A DNA stretch of 64,000 nt from Agelaius tricolor. Its lineage: Eukaryota; Chordata; Aves; Passeriformes; Icteridae. Both the position numbers and the translations under genes were made by a program. Below, in pieces: positions 25,207-38,484 of the stretch (within the stretch, counting starts at the first letter, position 1; every line of letters starts with the position of its first letter). The stretch is taken from contig JALJCS010000001.1 of NCBI GenBank assembly GCA_023055355.1, positions 108,082,881 to 108,146,880 of the forward strand, written 5' to 3'. The notes beneath the pieces are model-generated. The model ran no database searches, had not been told where the DNA came from, and saw nothing but the letters and a program-made list of their open reading frames with translations.

Positions 25207-26300
25207 TTCTCACCCTTCTTTTTTCCACTTTTGGTTAGATCCACAGTTTATGCCAACATGTTAAAATACAGATTTGGTTAGTTTGAGAATAGTCACACAT
25301 CCACACAGTGTTGTTGTTTCTACCTCTCCATCTTTCAAATACATCTAGCAAAGTATTCAGAAGGATCTTGGCCTAATTATCCAAATCAGAGAAATACTCA
25401 GACTATTCCTCTTGGACATTCAAAGATTTCAGCTTCAGACTGATGACATACAGCCACAGATGAAAAGACAGAGACTCTTGAACTTCCTTCAGATTGGCCT
25501 TCTCATTTCTTATAAATAACCAATTCCTCACTTTCTTTGATGGACAGCTACACCATTATTTCCTCTGATTCTGGATCCTATGATTTGCTAGCATTAGCAG
25601 AAAAAGCAGTGATAGTTAATAGTGACAAGAAAAGTGGGGATAGTGTGTTGAAAGTGTAAGACTGACACTGCTTAAGTTTGATTGATTGGGTTTTCAGCTA
25701 TTTCTCTTCCTCTCCTAGTTTTAGCTAGATGCACCAAGCAATACTGGAAACAAACCTACTGTTAAACTTGTTCAGTATTTCCCAGTATATAAACCTCTTT
25801 GAGATGCTCATAACTTTGAACCAACCATTTTGTTCTTACTAACATTCTTGCTCAGACTAAGCCTGTTCAAGGATGAGTTTTTTCTTTAAAAAAATAAATA
25901 AAATGGAAACTTATAATTCAGTCTTTCTTTGGTGCAAAAAGCACAAGAGAAAGTGAAAAAACGAGGTGAGAAAATGGAATTTGATTAGTTAGGGGTGTAA
26001 AAGTTCAATTTAAGACAAAAAAAGGGGGTCTTGCTAGGGAAAAAGTTGTATTTAATCTGATAAAAAAGGAAGGCAGGATTGTGTGTATGGAAAAAGCACT
26101 AAATTTTATTTAAGTACTAATTGTCTTTATACAATTGATCTGCTAGAATTCTTTAATTTTAGTATTCCTTTCCAAACTATGCTTAACATGTCCTTTAAAA
26201 TACAGAAAACTATCTGCATTCCATTATACCTTGTGGAGTTTCAGCTTGGCAGCACTTCCATAAGAACCTTTCTGCCTTTTAGCTGTAGTTAGCTGTTTTC

Positions 26301-27660
26301 AGTCTGTTTCATTTATTGCATGTCTGGTTTTGGCATTCAGTGGAATGGGTGGATGTCAGTTCTGGCCCTGCACAGGAATCTTTTAGAGTGAGGCTGCAAG
26401 GCAACAGCTCTGCCAGATCCACACAGACAGCAGGGACTGGAACGCCTTTCTCCCGGTACAGACACGAACACTTTGGTCCCATAGATACTGTCTAAAGCAG
26501 AGAGAATGAAATGATAGGTACTCACAGAAGTATCTCTGCCACCCACTCTTCAGATGCTGTCAGCCCCAGCAAGAATGCTCAGTAACTTTTCAAGTTACTT
26601 GAAAAGTCACTCATGAGGTAAGTGCAGCACTTTCTACCCATCTATCATAATCCACTTACATGAGGGAAAAGACCATTTTGCTGAAATAAATAATCAGTCG
26701 GGAAAAAATAAGGTATCTATTTCAAAAGTAATATACTGGGCAATGAGAATGCTTTACATGCCATGATGTATTGAGATATATTTATATATATCAGCCAAAA
26801 CCTCTTCTCTCAATTATGCATTCTTGTGCAGATAAAACCACATAAGTCTGAGCAGTTTGCATTTGCAGGCACACAGAGAGAAGTGTCTACCTATCTCCCC
26901 AGGCATACTGTTTTGGTGAGCACAAGATGTCCATTATGGCAGCAAGCACTGGAGTACAGTATGGAACACAGCAGGCAGTCAGCGATGCGGTTTCCAGCAC
27001 GGAATTATAGGAAGCGCTGGGAGACACACTGCAGCAATGCTCCACACCTGCACAAGTCACTGCAGCCACAGCCACGCTAAACTGCTGGAGGCCTAGCTGC
27101 TCGCAGGGAAATTGGTCATCCTTTAAATGGTTTCTTCTAAAACATAATTTCTTGGTTCTGGATAAAGAAATAGAGTGCTAGGGGACCATGTATCCTTTTT
27201 TCTTTTGCAACTGTGTGAGCCGGAAGAGTTACAGCCAAAATTCCGAGTCAAGAAAAATGATAAAGTCATTGTGCTTTTAACGGAACGCCATACAAATTTT
27301 CTTCTGCCGTTTTTTAGACAAGATTCATTTACTACAATAATCTCTTTTACACCTAAATACTGCTGTGGTCACCATCTAAAAGCTTTATAAATGATCCTTC
27401 AGGTCTTCAGTATAAGACAATTACCTAGGTGCAAATCAAAGCCTGCCAAAACTCCAAGATATACAGCAGGTTGCTATTTTCATTTAAAGCCCACATCTGC
27501 AGCTTTTGCATATAAACTGTGCATCCACCAACTGAAATTGCAGATTTAGATATGCATTTTCCCTACTACAAATCTATAGAGCATTTCAACTTGTGTAGTC
27601 CCAACTTTCGCATATTAAATTTGGGCACAAATTTTAAACGTTTGCCTACCTATCAGTAAG
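26301..27660. other. CpG-retaining non-coding segment, possible conserved element
   Basis: The segment holds more CpG dinucleotides than typical flanking DNA. Examples are near 26440-26470, 26980-27075, 27220-27310 and 27608-27645. It also holds homeodomain-type AT words. A strong donor-like AG followed by GTAAGT occurs at about 26617. No open frame is convincing: the 84-codon and 71-codon plus-strand frames lack any domain. Old regulatory DNA is one explanation, by inference only. Confidence 0.3.
26581..26611. repeat. 15-bp near-perfect inverted repeat
   Basis: AGTAACTTTTCAAGT, one spacer base, then ACTTGAAAAGTCACT. The arms are complementary except at one position. With a 1-base spacer it can extrude as a cruciform rather than form a normal RNA loop. 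Confidence 0.85.
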
Positions 27661-28227
27661 CTATGTAAAGCACATTTTACTCTGTGTAAATCAAAGTATA
27701 TTTTTGAAATATCTAATAGCTATGATTAAGCTACTGCATAGCTCCATGCCAAGTTCACAGATAGCAATATTTGTGCCAGTAATCCACTCAAGGGTAAATA
27801 CAACCAAGTTATGAATGTATTTCTATATAAAGAGCTTTGAAGCTCTGAAGCATAATGAAAAGCCCAGCAGAAGCTGCAGCACCACTAATGAAATGACTGA
27901 GCTCTCAAGAGAAGAACAGGAGACAGATATAGTTAAAGACTGAAGCCCAAAGAGAAATGTGGGTGATATACAGAGATTTCAAGGGAAAAGAAGTGATGAA
28001 GCAGGAAAAGACTACCTGAGATTCATGAAGGGAGTCAAATCTATGCAACTGGGGACTAATTAGAAGGAGAAATTAATAAGTCTGTCACCAGTGCAGACAG
28101 AGAACCTGGAATAGCACTGTAGCCACAAAAGTAAGGATATAAAATGTGGCTCTGAAGTTGATAGAAGGTAGGAGAAATTCTATAATTATCCTTTATCTAT
28201 AATTATCCTTAATTATCCTAATTAATC
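27661..28227. other. AT-rich non-coding DNA
   Basis: No gene. A short tandem repeat of a TATAATTATCCT-like unit, about three degenerate copies at 28180-28222, lies just before the CR1 relic. Confidence 0.5.
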
Positions 28228-29240
28228 TTGATTGCCTTCCACGGTGAAATGACTGGCTGTGCAGACAAAGGGAAAGCAGTCTGTGTCACTTACCTTGACT
28301 TTAGCAAGGCCTTGGACACAGCCTCCCACAGCACTCTTGTAGGCATGCAGAATGGGTGTGGACAGGAAGGGCAAACTTCAAGGAGAGGGAAAAATTGGCT
28401 GGACCATTGCACTTGAAGAATTGCAGTCAACAGTTCAGAATCTAACAGGCACATGGTTAAAACTGACTGTCCTCATTGCTCAGCACAAGGACTGATACTA
28501 ACAGATACATTTGGGATTGGACCACCTTGTTATGAGCAACACCAAACAGAGGGGAGCAGCTGATGCACTGGAGGGGTAGCAGGGGACTTTGGCAGATGGA
28601 CAAAGAGCTGACCCGTGAAGGTGAAGGAAAGCAAAGGCAAAGGCAGAGTCCTGAGCCTGGGATGACATTAACCCCAAGCTGGAGGTGGCTGGTGAGAAAT
28701 CAGCTCTGCCCCAGGGCATGGTGGACAGAAAATGGAGCGCGGGGCAGCAGTGCACCCTAATGGCAGTAAGGAATAACAGCATCCTGGGCAGCAAAGGTGT
28801 CCCGGAGGTGGCTATCTCCTTTTGTTTTGCTCTTGTGAAGCTCCATCCAAAACAGCCTCCAGCTTTGGATCCTCCCAGCTGATTACTAGAAAGACTGCAG
28901 CACATGACATGCAGAGACCAAAACGAAATCATTTTTTTCAGCCTGGAGAAAAGAAAGCAATTATGGGGTAGGGGAAGGAGGTAATTCAGGTTGCTGCCTT
29001 CAACTACCTAAAAGTGAGCTGCAAAGACAGAGTCAAACTTCTCTTCAAACTGTGACTAGGAGTAGCATTCTCATGGCGAGAGTGACCAAGCTATGGAACA
29101 AGTTCCCAGAGAGTTTTCCAGATCTACATGCTTGGAAATTTTCACAATTGCTTCAAAATGGTTCTGATCCAGTTTTGAAACTGAGTTTACTTTGAGCAGG
29201 ATTAAATGAGCTCCAAAGATCCCATCTGAACAAAATATTT
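28228..29240 (+). pseudogene. CR1 LINE relic with reverse-transcriptase remnant
   Basis: This is the longest CR1 piece in the window. Near 28290-28340 the plus-strand translation gives 'VCVTYLDFSKALDTASHSTL', which is the conserved CR1 reverse-transcriptase block around the first catalytic aspartate. Downstream DNA tracks CR1 ORF2 and 3' sequence with many indels: 'aataacagcatcctgggcag', 'gctcttgtgaagctccat', 'cctggagaaaagaaagc', 'agctatggaacaagttccca', and near the end 'tttgagcaggattaaatgag' with 'ctccaaagatccc'. Stops and frameshifts break the frame soon after the RT block and the second catalytic block is not intact. It is an old, dead copy, truncated at both ends. The minus-strand 144-codon frame at 28498-28932 is a shadow of this repeat. 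Confidence 0.85.
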
Positions 29241-29382
29241 CAACAAAATTTTTAGGGTGGATATTAAAAGAGTGAGGTCTGAAGTGGTTTTAGAGGACTG
29301 TTTTATTTTCTAGAAAAAGATAGAAATAAGCAAAAAAGGAGTAAGGAGAATTATGAAGTTTGTTAGAAATCAAATTTGGAGA

Positions 29383-29430
29383 CATGATGATGATGATGGG
29401 GAGGAGGAGGAGGAGGAGGAGGAGGAGGAT
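29383..29430. repeat. Compound (GAT)n-(GGA)n microsatellite
   Basis: About four to five ATG/GAT units run directly into about ten GGA units. The strand is all purine through the GGA part, which can favour triplex or G-rich structure. Confidence 0.93.
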
Positions 29431-30390
29431 GAATATTTATTTGCCTGTTGATTCCCACACACTTAGGGGAGAGGACCATTTTCCTAGTGATTTGTATATT
29501 TGTGATTATTTATGAAATAGGATAGTCAGCCTAAAACCTAGATAATCAGTGGCTTTAGAAACTATAGCCAAAGAACATAAATCTTTATAAAAATTAGTTA
29601 GCTCAATAAATCATTTTTGGCATTTTATTGAGACAAGAATCCAAGCCAAGTTAGAGTTCACATGAATTCTTATGATTTGAATTTACATTCTGAATATCTG
29701 AATCTAAAGAGAAGCTCGAGGGGAATTGATGGCACATCAGGTAATATGTATCTTCAAAATAAGAGCTTTCTTTGGTGAACATAATGTTGTTAGAAAAATA
29801 ATTTGAGTAATAAATCATTGTGTGTGCAAGTCCATCTAACCATCTTGACAGCTTGTTTGATCAAATAAAGAAAGAAAGAAACCTTTTAGAAATTATCTAA
29901 CATACTGATTTCCTTTTGTGTATGTAGTTCTTTCTCTAAATATATTAAGTAACTAATTAATATTTGTATTTCATACATATTTATTGTATCTTACCATTTC
30001 TTGACTATAGGGGTAAACACAGGGAACTGGCAAGTGTGACATTACTCACATCTGAGGATTATTAAAACCAGATTACTGCATATTCCATCAAGGTAATGCT
30101 AAAGATTGTATGGTAATGTAAAGTTGTATGGAATATCTTATTCACAGACCAACATTAGGAAGTGGTTAAACAATGGGGATCCTTGCCAGAGGGTGGAGCA
30201 CCGAGTTTCTACAACCTGAGTGTAAGAAGATATTATGAGGAAACATGGAAATTAAGAATATCATTGGAACATAATTTACATCTGTTTTCAATACAAGAGG
30301 CAAGAAAAGCCAGGTAAACAAGAGTTTAATAATGGATAAGAAGGTGCAGAAGGCAGGAGGATAAAAAAATACCCCCACAAAATAAAACAT

Positions 30391-30417
30391 GCACACACAC
30401 ACACACACACACACACA
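30391..30417. repeat. (CA)n microsatellite
   Basis: About 13 uninterrupted CA units, followed by an A-rich run. Confidence 0.95.
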
Positions 30418-33400
30418 AAATAAAAAAAAAGCAATAATATAAAAATAAATGAGTAGTGTACAAGTCAGTGGAGGTTATGGAAGTTACTGAATTTAATTCA
30501 TGTCGGAAATAGGATGATTTCTGAGAGAAATAATGTTCCTAGATTAATGCAAAAAGCCTGGACTACAAAGTGGAGAATAGTACAGGACATTAAACTGCTG
30601 TAACAGCTATAAAAGAAAAATAGAGCAATAGCAATGCTGATGGGAAGCAGGTAGAGGCTTTCTTCAGAAAACCATAAATAAACATAAGGCAGTGTAGTTG
30701 CACTGTACATTAGCAGTGTGACAGAGAGTAAAGAATAGAAATATGAAGCAATAGTGCAGATAAAATAGAACTAGTTTATACCAAAATTTATTTTAAGGAA
30801 ATACTGGTCTCATGCCAGATTCTTTTAAAACCCCTGCATCAGATTTACATTCAGATGAAGATTTCATTTTATTACTGTAGCGAATAAAAGATATCTGGAC
30901 TTACATCAAGAAAAAAAAATGTAAAAGGCCCAGATATTTCTGGATATTGCATTTAATGAGTTTTCTTTAACAAAAAGTTTTGAAGGCAGAAATGATGGGT
31001 CATCTTTGGGTCAGCAGTGAAGAGAGCTAATCATATAAAATGTTATTGAAAGATGTTATCACAGCTGCCTTAAATGATGTTAAAAATATGCACAAAAATT
31101 TCATTTGTAATGAAGCTTCCAGTTTCAAAATCTTGAACAGGAAGTATTTCTGGAAGTAGTTTAAGTCTGGTTGTCTGGAAAGCTCAAGGAGATTTCCTCT
31201 ATGTCTATATCCTCTGAAATCAGTAGTACAAACTTATCTTTAATTTGTACCTCAAGTACTGTGAAACTCTCATGTGGAAAGTTCCTGTTCTAATGGAATA
31301 AATTGGTGTCTCAGAAAGGTTATTAGAAGTCAATGGAGAGCTAAAAAGCAAAGGGAAAGACTGACGGTTCACCAAAGAATGATGTAAAGACCTTGCTATC
31401 CTTCAGAGCTCTCAGGACCTTCATTTCTGTAACTGCTGAGAAAATCAATCAGGGAAGGTGAAATGGTCATGGGTCTCTGTTCTGCCTCAATAGCTTCAGC
31501 TCTGAGAAGGCTGCCTTGTATCTAGAAGAAGCTTCCACTACAGAAAGACTGGAGCATTTGGACCTGGTTAATGAAGCCTGATGAGGGGAGTGAGACCATT
31601 TGGAGCATGGGTGCCCTGTGTGGGCACTGTGGAGGTGCAGGGCAGGCGAGGGATGAGTTTTGCCTGCTCCCCAAGTGCAAGCCATGCCCATGAGTCACAC
31701 ATTGTGACTGACTCCTTAGCTCTCCAGGAAGGCAGCATGTCTTGGGTCTGTAATAGGAAAGGGGCAGTTAGGCCTGATGCCATTTATGTTTCCTTACTTA
31801 CAGCATTTTTCCCTGCAAACAGCATAATACTTAGAGTAACAAAAGGCATCTTGAAAGACCAAAATAATTTTGGTTCCAAATGCCCTTTGTGTGGGCATCT
31901 GTTGGTGTTTAAGTTAATTTTATTACTCCTTTGACTAAACTAATTAGGGCCACTTAAATGACACTAGGTAGAATGTTTTCTGTAGGGAAAGTGCTAAAGT
32001 TGCTTTGGAAAAAACAGTGGTTTTTCCCTGTAATTTAGGATTAATAGCTCAATTTATGCAGCGGGATTAAAAATGCTTGAACTTTCCAAATACATTTCCA
32101 CTTCTGCCAATTCAGCTGTGTTACAGTAGAAGATTAAGTACTACAAGCTCAGGAATCTGACTGAGTCAATTTTGTATATTCATCTGCACTGGTATTTATT
32201 TGTTTGTTTGCTATAACTTCTGTACCACAGGTTATGCTTTAGAAACCTGAATTCCCATCATGGAAAAAAGGCAAGAAACTAAAGCAGTAAAACTGTCCTT
32301 TTTTATCCCTTCATCAGTTTGGTTTATACTTTAAGAACCTGCAGCCAATACTTTTACTACAGGCATCAGTAAGAACTTCTCCCTCCCATGTTTCTATTCC
32401 CTATTCTCAGCAGGTTTTTTCTTCCTTATTCCTTCCCATCATGGTGATCATTTTGTGAGCAAGTGGACAAAAGTGGCAAGTCATGTGCTGAGCAAGTACA
32501 CTGCCCTCAGCATCGTGGTCCTTATGCAATGCTTGTCAGACTCATGTCCTTCTGTGTTCAGGCTCTTTGTCTTTTGGTACAATTTGAAATGGGTCACTTT
32601 CTCTGGCAGACCTTAAGAACATGAACCAAAAGCATAAGTCACCTAAACTTTTGATTTATGGCATTTACAACTGTTCTGCAAAAGTTTGTAAGTGACCTAC
32701 AACAATCTCAAAGTACTCTGTAAAAGAGAGCTGTAAGGGCAATTGCATTTTCAAACAGGGAAGCGAGAGTTGCCTTTAGTAACAACTGTCTTGTTTCACC
32801 ATCTGCATAACACTAATTGAAAAGGTACATGCTGACATACAACTCACAAGACTTTCTCTTACTAATTATGTATTTACAACAATGAGCAGTTTTGCATCAT
32901 GTAAAATAACAAGCAAGAATAGATGTTTTTTTAACACCTACTTTAAAACCACACTCTGTGACAAAAACAACCCTGACAGTTCTTTGCACCATCAAAATCA
33001 ACAACTGGGTTACATAACCTTATTCTCTGTGATATGCAAATTTCTTGGCTTGGGGAACAAGCATCACAAAAGTTGTGCTGGTATTAGCCTGGTCTGAATA
33101 GAAGGCTGGATAATAGCGTAGAGATCAGCTCTGCTTTCTATATTCAAGTTTGAGGATCAGAGAAAATGGATGCAAGTCATTAATCACATCATTGTGGGGT
33201 TCTTTCATTGTTTCACGAGGAAACATCAACCTGCATGGCTGGCAGGTTTGCCCTCTCTGTCAGTTAGAAAGTGATAAAAGTGTTTCTTAAAATAATCTTA
33301 GTCTAATACTGTTACTTTCGTGCACAATATAAAATTTCCAGGTCTCTACTATACTTCAAAGAATATGATTAGCAATGAATGCACTCTTTTTCTTGTGCTC

Positions 33401-34089
33401 TCATTTTACAGAGACACTTGAAAATGGTAAATCTACTGAATGCTAGTAGCACTTGGCTGGTTTTTTTCTTCCTTTGTGAGCTGTTAGAGTGTTTAATCAT
33501 CTAGTTAAAGGCAGCAATCATTTGCCTAAACCAGGAAATAATTCAAGTAATGAGATATGCAAAACAGGCACATACGCACATGAAAAAAAGCTTCATTCCC
33601 ATAAGTCCCACTTTCTGAATTGGAAAAAATAATGAATCTTTATGTCTGCAGTGATAAAGCAGGACTCCTCACTCTCAGTATCTCCATCTTCAGTTAGATT
33701 GCTTGCAGATCCACTGAAATTAGATGTCAGTGTAAATTATGGTGCAGGCCGAGCTACTAGCCAAGGCTATGAAGGGTAGACACATAAAAACAAGGTGCTA
33801 TTGAAGGTAATTGCTTCTGATCTTAAAGTTCCTAGTGACAAAATTGGTGCTGATGTGGCATTTGCATCCGAGGCTCCCTTTTAATTGACACTGACTGGAT
33901 TGAAAGCTAGCTTTTTCCCCTCTGGGTTTTATTTTTTCTGCTAAATTCTTAAAATCCACCTTGTAAAATGACGGCAAACAGTGGAACACAATTCAGCTAA
34001 GCAGGAAAAGGATATTTGTTTCACAGATTCAGGGAAAAAGCACATGTGTATGCACATATACAGATTATATGTACATATCTGTGTACACC

Positions 34090-34111
34090 TGTGTGTGTGC
34101 GTGTGTGTGTT
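34090..34111. repeat. (TG)n microsatellite, one interruption
   Basis: TG units interrupted once by CG, near further TGTATGCACATA sequence that is also alternating purine-pyrimidine. Confidence 0.88.
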
Positions 34112-35130
34112 TGAGACAGAAAACAGAAAAGAGAAACTTTAAATTCATAAGCAAAACAGTTGTGTATGAAAGGGTAAATCTGAGAAAATGGCAGCTAGAG
34201 TCACCATTGCAGTACCTGCCTCCTAGACCAGCCACTGCCTGGTGCAGTGCTCAGCTGGATTTGGTTCCCCAGGCTCTCCACGTCATCTGTAAATAACAAC
34301 GCTAACGATACATCAAAGCCATCACCTCAAAGAAGGCAGCACCTGATCTACCCAGAAAAAAAATATAGGAGAATAGCAAAAGCTAAGACTCATATATTTA
34401 ATGCTTTTAGTGCATTAAGCCAGAGACATGGAGACACCAGGCATTTCAGTTTTCCAGCTGAAGCTTTTTCAGAAAAGTTCTTCTAAAGGCGTGATGCTTT
34501 GCCACAGACTTTCTGCTGATTACTCATTGCATCCTTTCAAAGGAGGCAGCACCAAGGTGGGATTCATCACAGTTTATTTTACCCACCTAAAGGACATCTG
34601 GATTAAGCTGCCAAAGAGCTGCTGGAATTCAATGGGAGGAGAAAAGCACTTCACAATAATCACTGATTTCTGGAGGTGACGGCTATGTTGGATTGGGGCA
34701 AAACTTGTTGATAGCAAGAGTTACTGGAGTTGAGAAGGCCATTCTCTGATATCCTCCTGTGGAGAATGGATGCACAACACAAATGGTTACACAACCATAT
34801 CCCTGCTCATCATCCAAAGCAAAAAAGCTACTTGCAAACATTGTTTTATTGTAAATTTTATACTAACATATAGTAAAATGTTATGCTAACTATATTAACA
34901 GAACAAGATGACAAAGTTGTGGGATTCACTTTCAGTGAGATCATTCCCCAGAGACAGGGCTGAGTAATTTTATACTGCCTACACAGAATTTAGATTGAGA
35001 GGAAGTACATGAGTCTGCTCTGAATGTTCCTCTGGAGAAGTCCACCTCCAGGATACTTAGCAGACTAACTGCCTAAATTCAACCCATGCTCTCCTGAAAG
35101 TGGCTCAGTCCATGTCTGGCTCAATCCATT

Positions 35131-35635
35131 AAAAACTGGATCCTTGAGCCTTGTTCACTGCTACCACCACCACAGGCATGTCCCCCTGGAGCCACACTGT
35201 CTCCTCAGCTCTGCAGGCACTTCAGCATCTTCAATCCTCTCATATTCAAGGCAGCTCACTGGAGTGTCCTGGTCCCCAAGAGGCATCAGCAGTCGCAGCT
35301 CCCAGCCTGGTGTTCCCACCCCACAGCCAACAGATCCTCAGCACAGTTCAGCATGAGGCACCTGACAGTCTGTGTGAGGCACCTCCAGCACCTCCACCCT
35401 CACTGTGCAGCTGCATGTGACAAGGAAACTCTTGGCAGCATCACTCAAAGGGGTGTTGATGGCAAAATGCATCTGTGCCAGTGAGGAAAAGGCAGTGCTG
35501 CCTGGGCAAAGGAGAAAACTACAGAAAAGTTTAGGGACCTGTCTGAACCATCATGAACTTGCAAAGGCATCACAGAATTTCTCCATTGAGCACAGTCCCT
35601 CCTGGCCCAGCCAGGAATTCATAATCTTATATTGA
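35131..35635. other. GC-richer island of unknown origin
   Basis: About 500 bases have higher GC and many CAG, CCA and CTCC words, including 'gaggcacct' repeated at 35354 and 35378. Three overlapping plus-strand frames of 70-90 codons occur but none is recognisable, and overlap in different frames argues against coding. It is not CR1 by inspection. It may be an LTR or an old lineage-specific repeat, but I cannot identify termini. Confidence 0.35.
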
Positions 35636-38484
35636 TTCTCTATATGCATCCTGGAGAAATATTATTAAATGACATCTTTTCTTGGAATATTAATGTACTT
35701 TGTTTACCACCTATTTTTTTTCCACAATTTCTTTTTTCCTTCAAAGAAGCAAGTAATTATACTTCTGAAACATTACATTTAAAAGCTTAAACTGAGGAAC
35801 TGCCAATACTTACAGTTTCTCTTAAGGTTTTGCTGAGACAAAAAAAAAAAATGCAGCTATCTTTATTTCTACTTTCACATCTTCTGTGGTAATCCATTCT
35901 CATTTATATGCTCACATAATAATTGACTAGCAGAAAATTTACAGGATGCTAGCATCCATGTGTATTATAGGAAATCCATATAAATTCTGTTCTGGGAAGG
36001 GGTGTTATGACTGTGTAATTCAAGAATAGGAAAAGAAAATTGAGATCTCGATCTCTGCATTTCAGTCAAAGAAGCTATTTCAGCCTCTTTTTACCATGCA
36101 TCCAAATTACTATGTTCATTATTTAAGAACTCTTAAACAAGGGGGAAAAATAAAATACTTCACCCACAAACTGTGCATATATGCATTGTTTTTCCATGCC
36201 TGCAATATGTGTAAGGTAAAGGCATTAACATCAAAAGTGATCCCACTTTCCTTTAGACTTTTTAAAGATTAAAGTAGTGAAATTTCCCTATATGTACTTG
36301 GGTACAGGTATCAGGTATGGTTGGCACCAAGCTCCCATATCCTTACTCTTTAGAGATCCTGTATCCTTTCCATCTTTCAGCTTTCCTTTCCCCACTCCCC
36401 CCTGCAGTTTATTCAAAAGGTGTAACAACCACATTTGCATTTTATAAACTGGAAACTAAGTGATATAGAAGGCACAGTGAAAAACTATTTCCACAGATTA
36501 TACAAAGCCCTTGACAATAGCTAATCAGTTAGTGTTCAGACACTGCTACTTAGCACACCCTCTGTATTGGCTTTCTTGATAGCTTCTTTTCCACCCCTCC
36601 CCTGCAATTGTTTGTTCTCTTTTACTGTTATGCCTTGTCATATGTCAAGATCGTAAGCTCTTTACAGCAGAGATGGTTTTATTATGCACATGGATGGTGC
36701 CTAGAATAATAGGGTCTTGAACCCTATTTGGAATCCTTACATGTTACTGCAATAAAGAACAATTATTATTATAATAAAATGCATTGGGCTGAGAATGGTT
36801 GGCATAGTAAAAATGCATGGAAGCAGTCAGAAAGAAAGACTCTTTTCGACTGTCAGAAGCCGTAGGTTTGTTCAGCCATTTTTTTAAATCAGTGCCTTGC
36901 TTTTTTCCCCTTCATAATACATAGATATAAGCCACACACTTGTTTGTATTCTGGAAACAAAGCTGGTGTTAGTTAAAGGTGGAAGGACCACATCTGGATG
37001 TGGCTAGTAGATAAGAGAGTATGTCATTGCCTGCATTATTTTTTTTTGTCTTCTGAGTTGTTCTATTATGTCTGTGAATGACAAACACACCATAGTCTTA
37101 CATTTTCTCTCTTTCCATTTCACATTTAAATAATGTATTTCCTTTAAGTGCCTTAGCTGTAATAGAAGGCATCTCTTGATAAAACTATTAGGAAAGAAAA
37201 TACAAAAAAAGCAACAAAGTAACCTTCAAAGCAACCATAAAAATCACAACAAAGGAATTAGAATTTAAAACATCAAAGTATCCACACTACTTTAATCGCT
37301 GAAATGAAGGGTATAGGGGAAGGAGGGGTTACATTTCTTGTGTTGTTTTATTCCTGTGACTTAAACATCCATGTATTTCAACAATAATATAGGAATAGAA
37401 CAACTGTATTTTAAAATACACAAAGAAATGTAAATAGGACATGTCATTTTTATTTCTTACTGTCTTTTAGCCATTCTCTTAGCATGACTTTCAGTACACT
37501 CAGAAGAGCCTGTGCATGCTTCCATTCTTTCTCAGCTATTGTGATTTCCCTCTATTTTCTTGTTTAAAATGGAGCATACAATTTGCTACCAAAGGTGATT
37601 CAAGTGCAGTGTGGAAGACTGAGCTCTCAGTGCCCTTTGCTCAGTGCCCTCTCCCTGCAACAATAACGCAGTTCCTTCTAATTGTCACAAGAAGGCAATC
37701 ACATTAAAACCTCAAGTCTTGCTCAAAAAATCTCTCTGGATAAAAAGCATATAATTTGTCCAACCTAATGTCTCTGGCTGTCAGACATGGATTTATTAGC
37801 TCCACCTAGGACCACTTTCCTATTCTGCTGTTTCTGTATCTTGCTTTAGCGATTAGAATTATTTTCATCATCTGTTTCTATTTTTGGCTTCGAGCTCCTG
37901 TCTGACATTTATCTAAAAAGCAGGATTCTAGCAAGAAAATGTAGCTGGAGCCAGAACTCAGTTTCCTTTGGGAGCTCCACCTCCAAAACACAATTTTTTT
38001 TCTCCTGCCTATAGCATCTCAATTATATTAAACTCTCTAAAGCACTGCTGTAATGACTGCAAAAGTGTTTTCCTGGTGAAAAAGGGATAAATAAATATGC
38101 ATAGACAACAGCCTCCATGTTTTTAAGGCAGTGGGAAGCCTTTAAAAATCTCTGCCTCTAGCAAAATTTAATTCTTACTGGAGTACAAGTTTCATGACAG
38201 TATTTAACACTCACCAGAGAGAAGTTCCTCTACACTATATTTTGGACTTCTCTAGTTTTGTCAATAAAAAATATTCACAAACACAGGCATGGCTCAAATC
38301 ACTGTTTCCTCCTTTGGACTTACTTTATTTCTTTTTGATTAGCCACCTTTTAGAATTCATCTTCAGAATCACAGTGTGAAGTGACAGCTACAGTCCTTGT
38401 TTCCAGAATGCAGCACTACAAGCAAAGCATAAAATGTCAAGAGCTATGCAATAAAAACTCCACTTTTAGATAAAAATAATCTAA
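35636..38484. other. AT-rich non-coding DNA
   Basis: No gene, simple repeat or mobile element I can support. Frames are below 65 codons. Confidence 0.55.

Larger units (their letters stand above)
18911..26300. other. Long AT-rich non-coding stretch
   Basis: More than 7 kb with no supported gene, no CR1 piece I can identify and no long simple repeat. Small inverted and tandem repeats within it are listed separately (22610-22634, 25169-25206). Open frames are short and unrecognised, and many overlap on opposite strands. Confidence 0.5.
29241..35130. other. Non-coding DNA with several simple repeats
   Basis: About 6 kb with no supported gene. A GC-richer patch at about 31560-31780 has overlapping frames on both strands and no recognisable product. 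Simple repeats are listed separately. Confidence 0.5.

Noticed and set aside
28498..28932. 144-codon minus-strand frame
   Set aside because: It lies antisense across the CR1 relic, so it is a shadow of the repeat and not a gene.
29383..29430. Acidic-repeat protein encoded by the GAT/GGA repeat
   Set aside because: Simple repeat with no flanking open frame.
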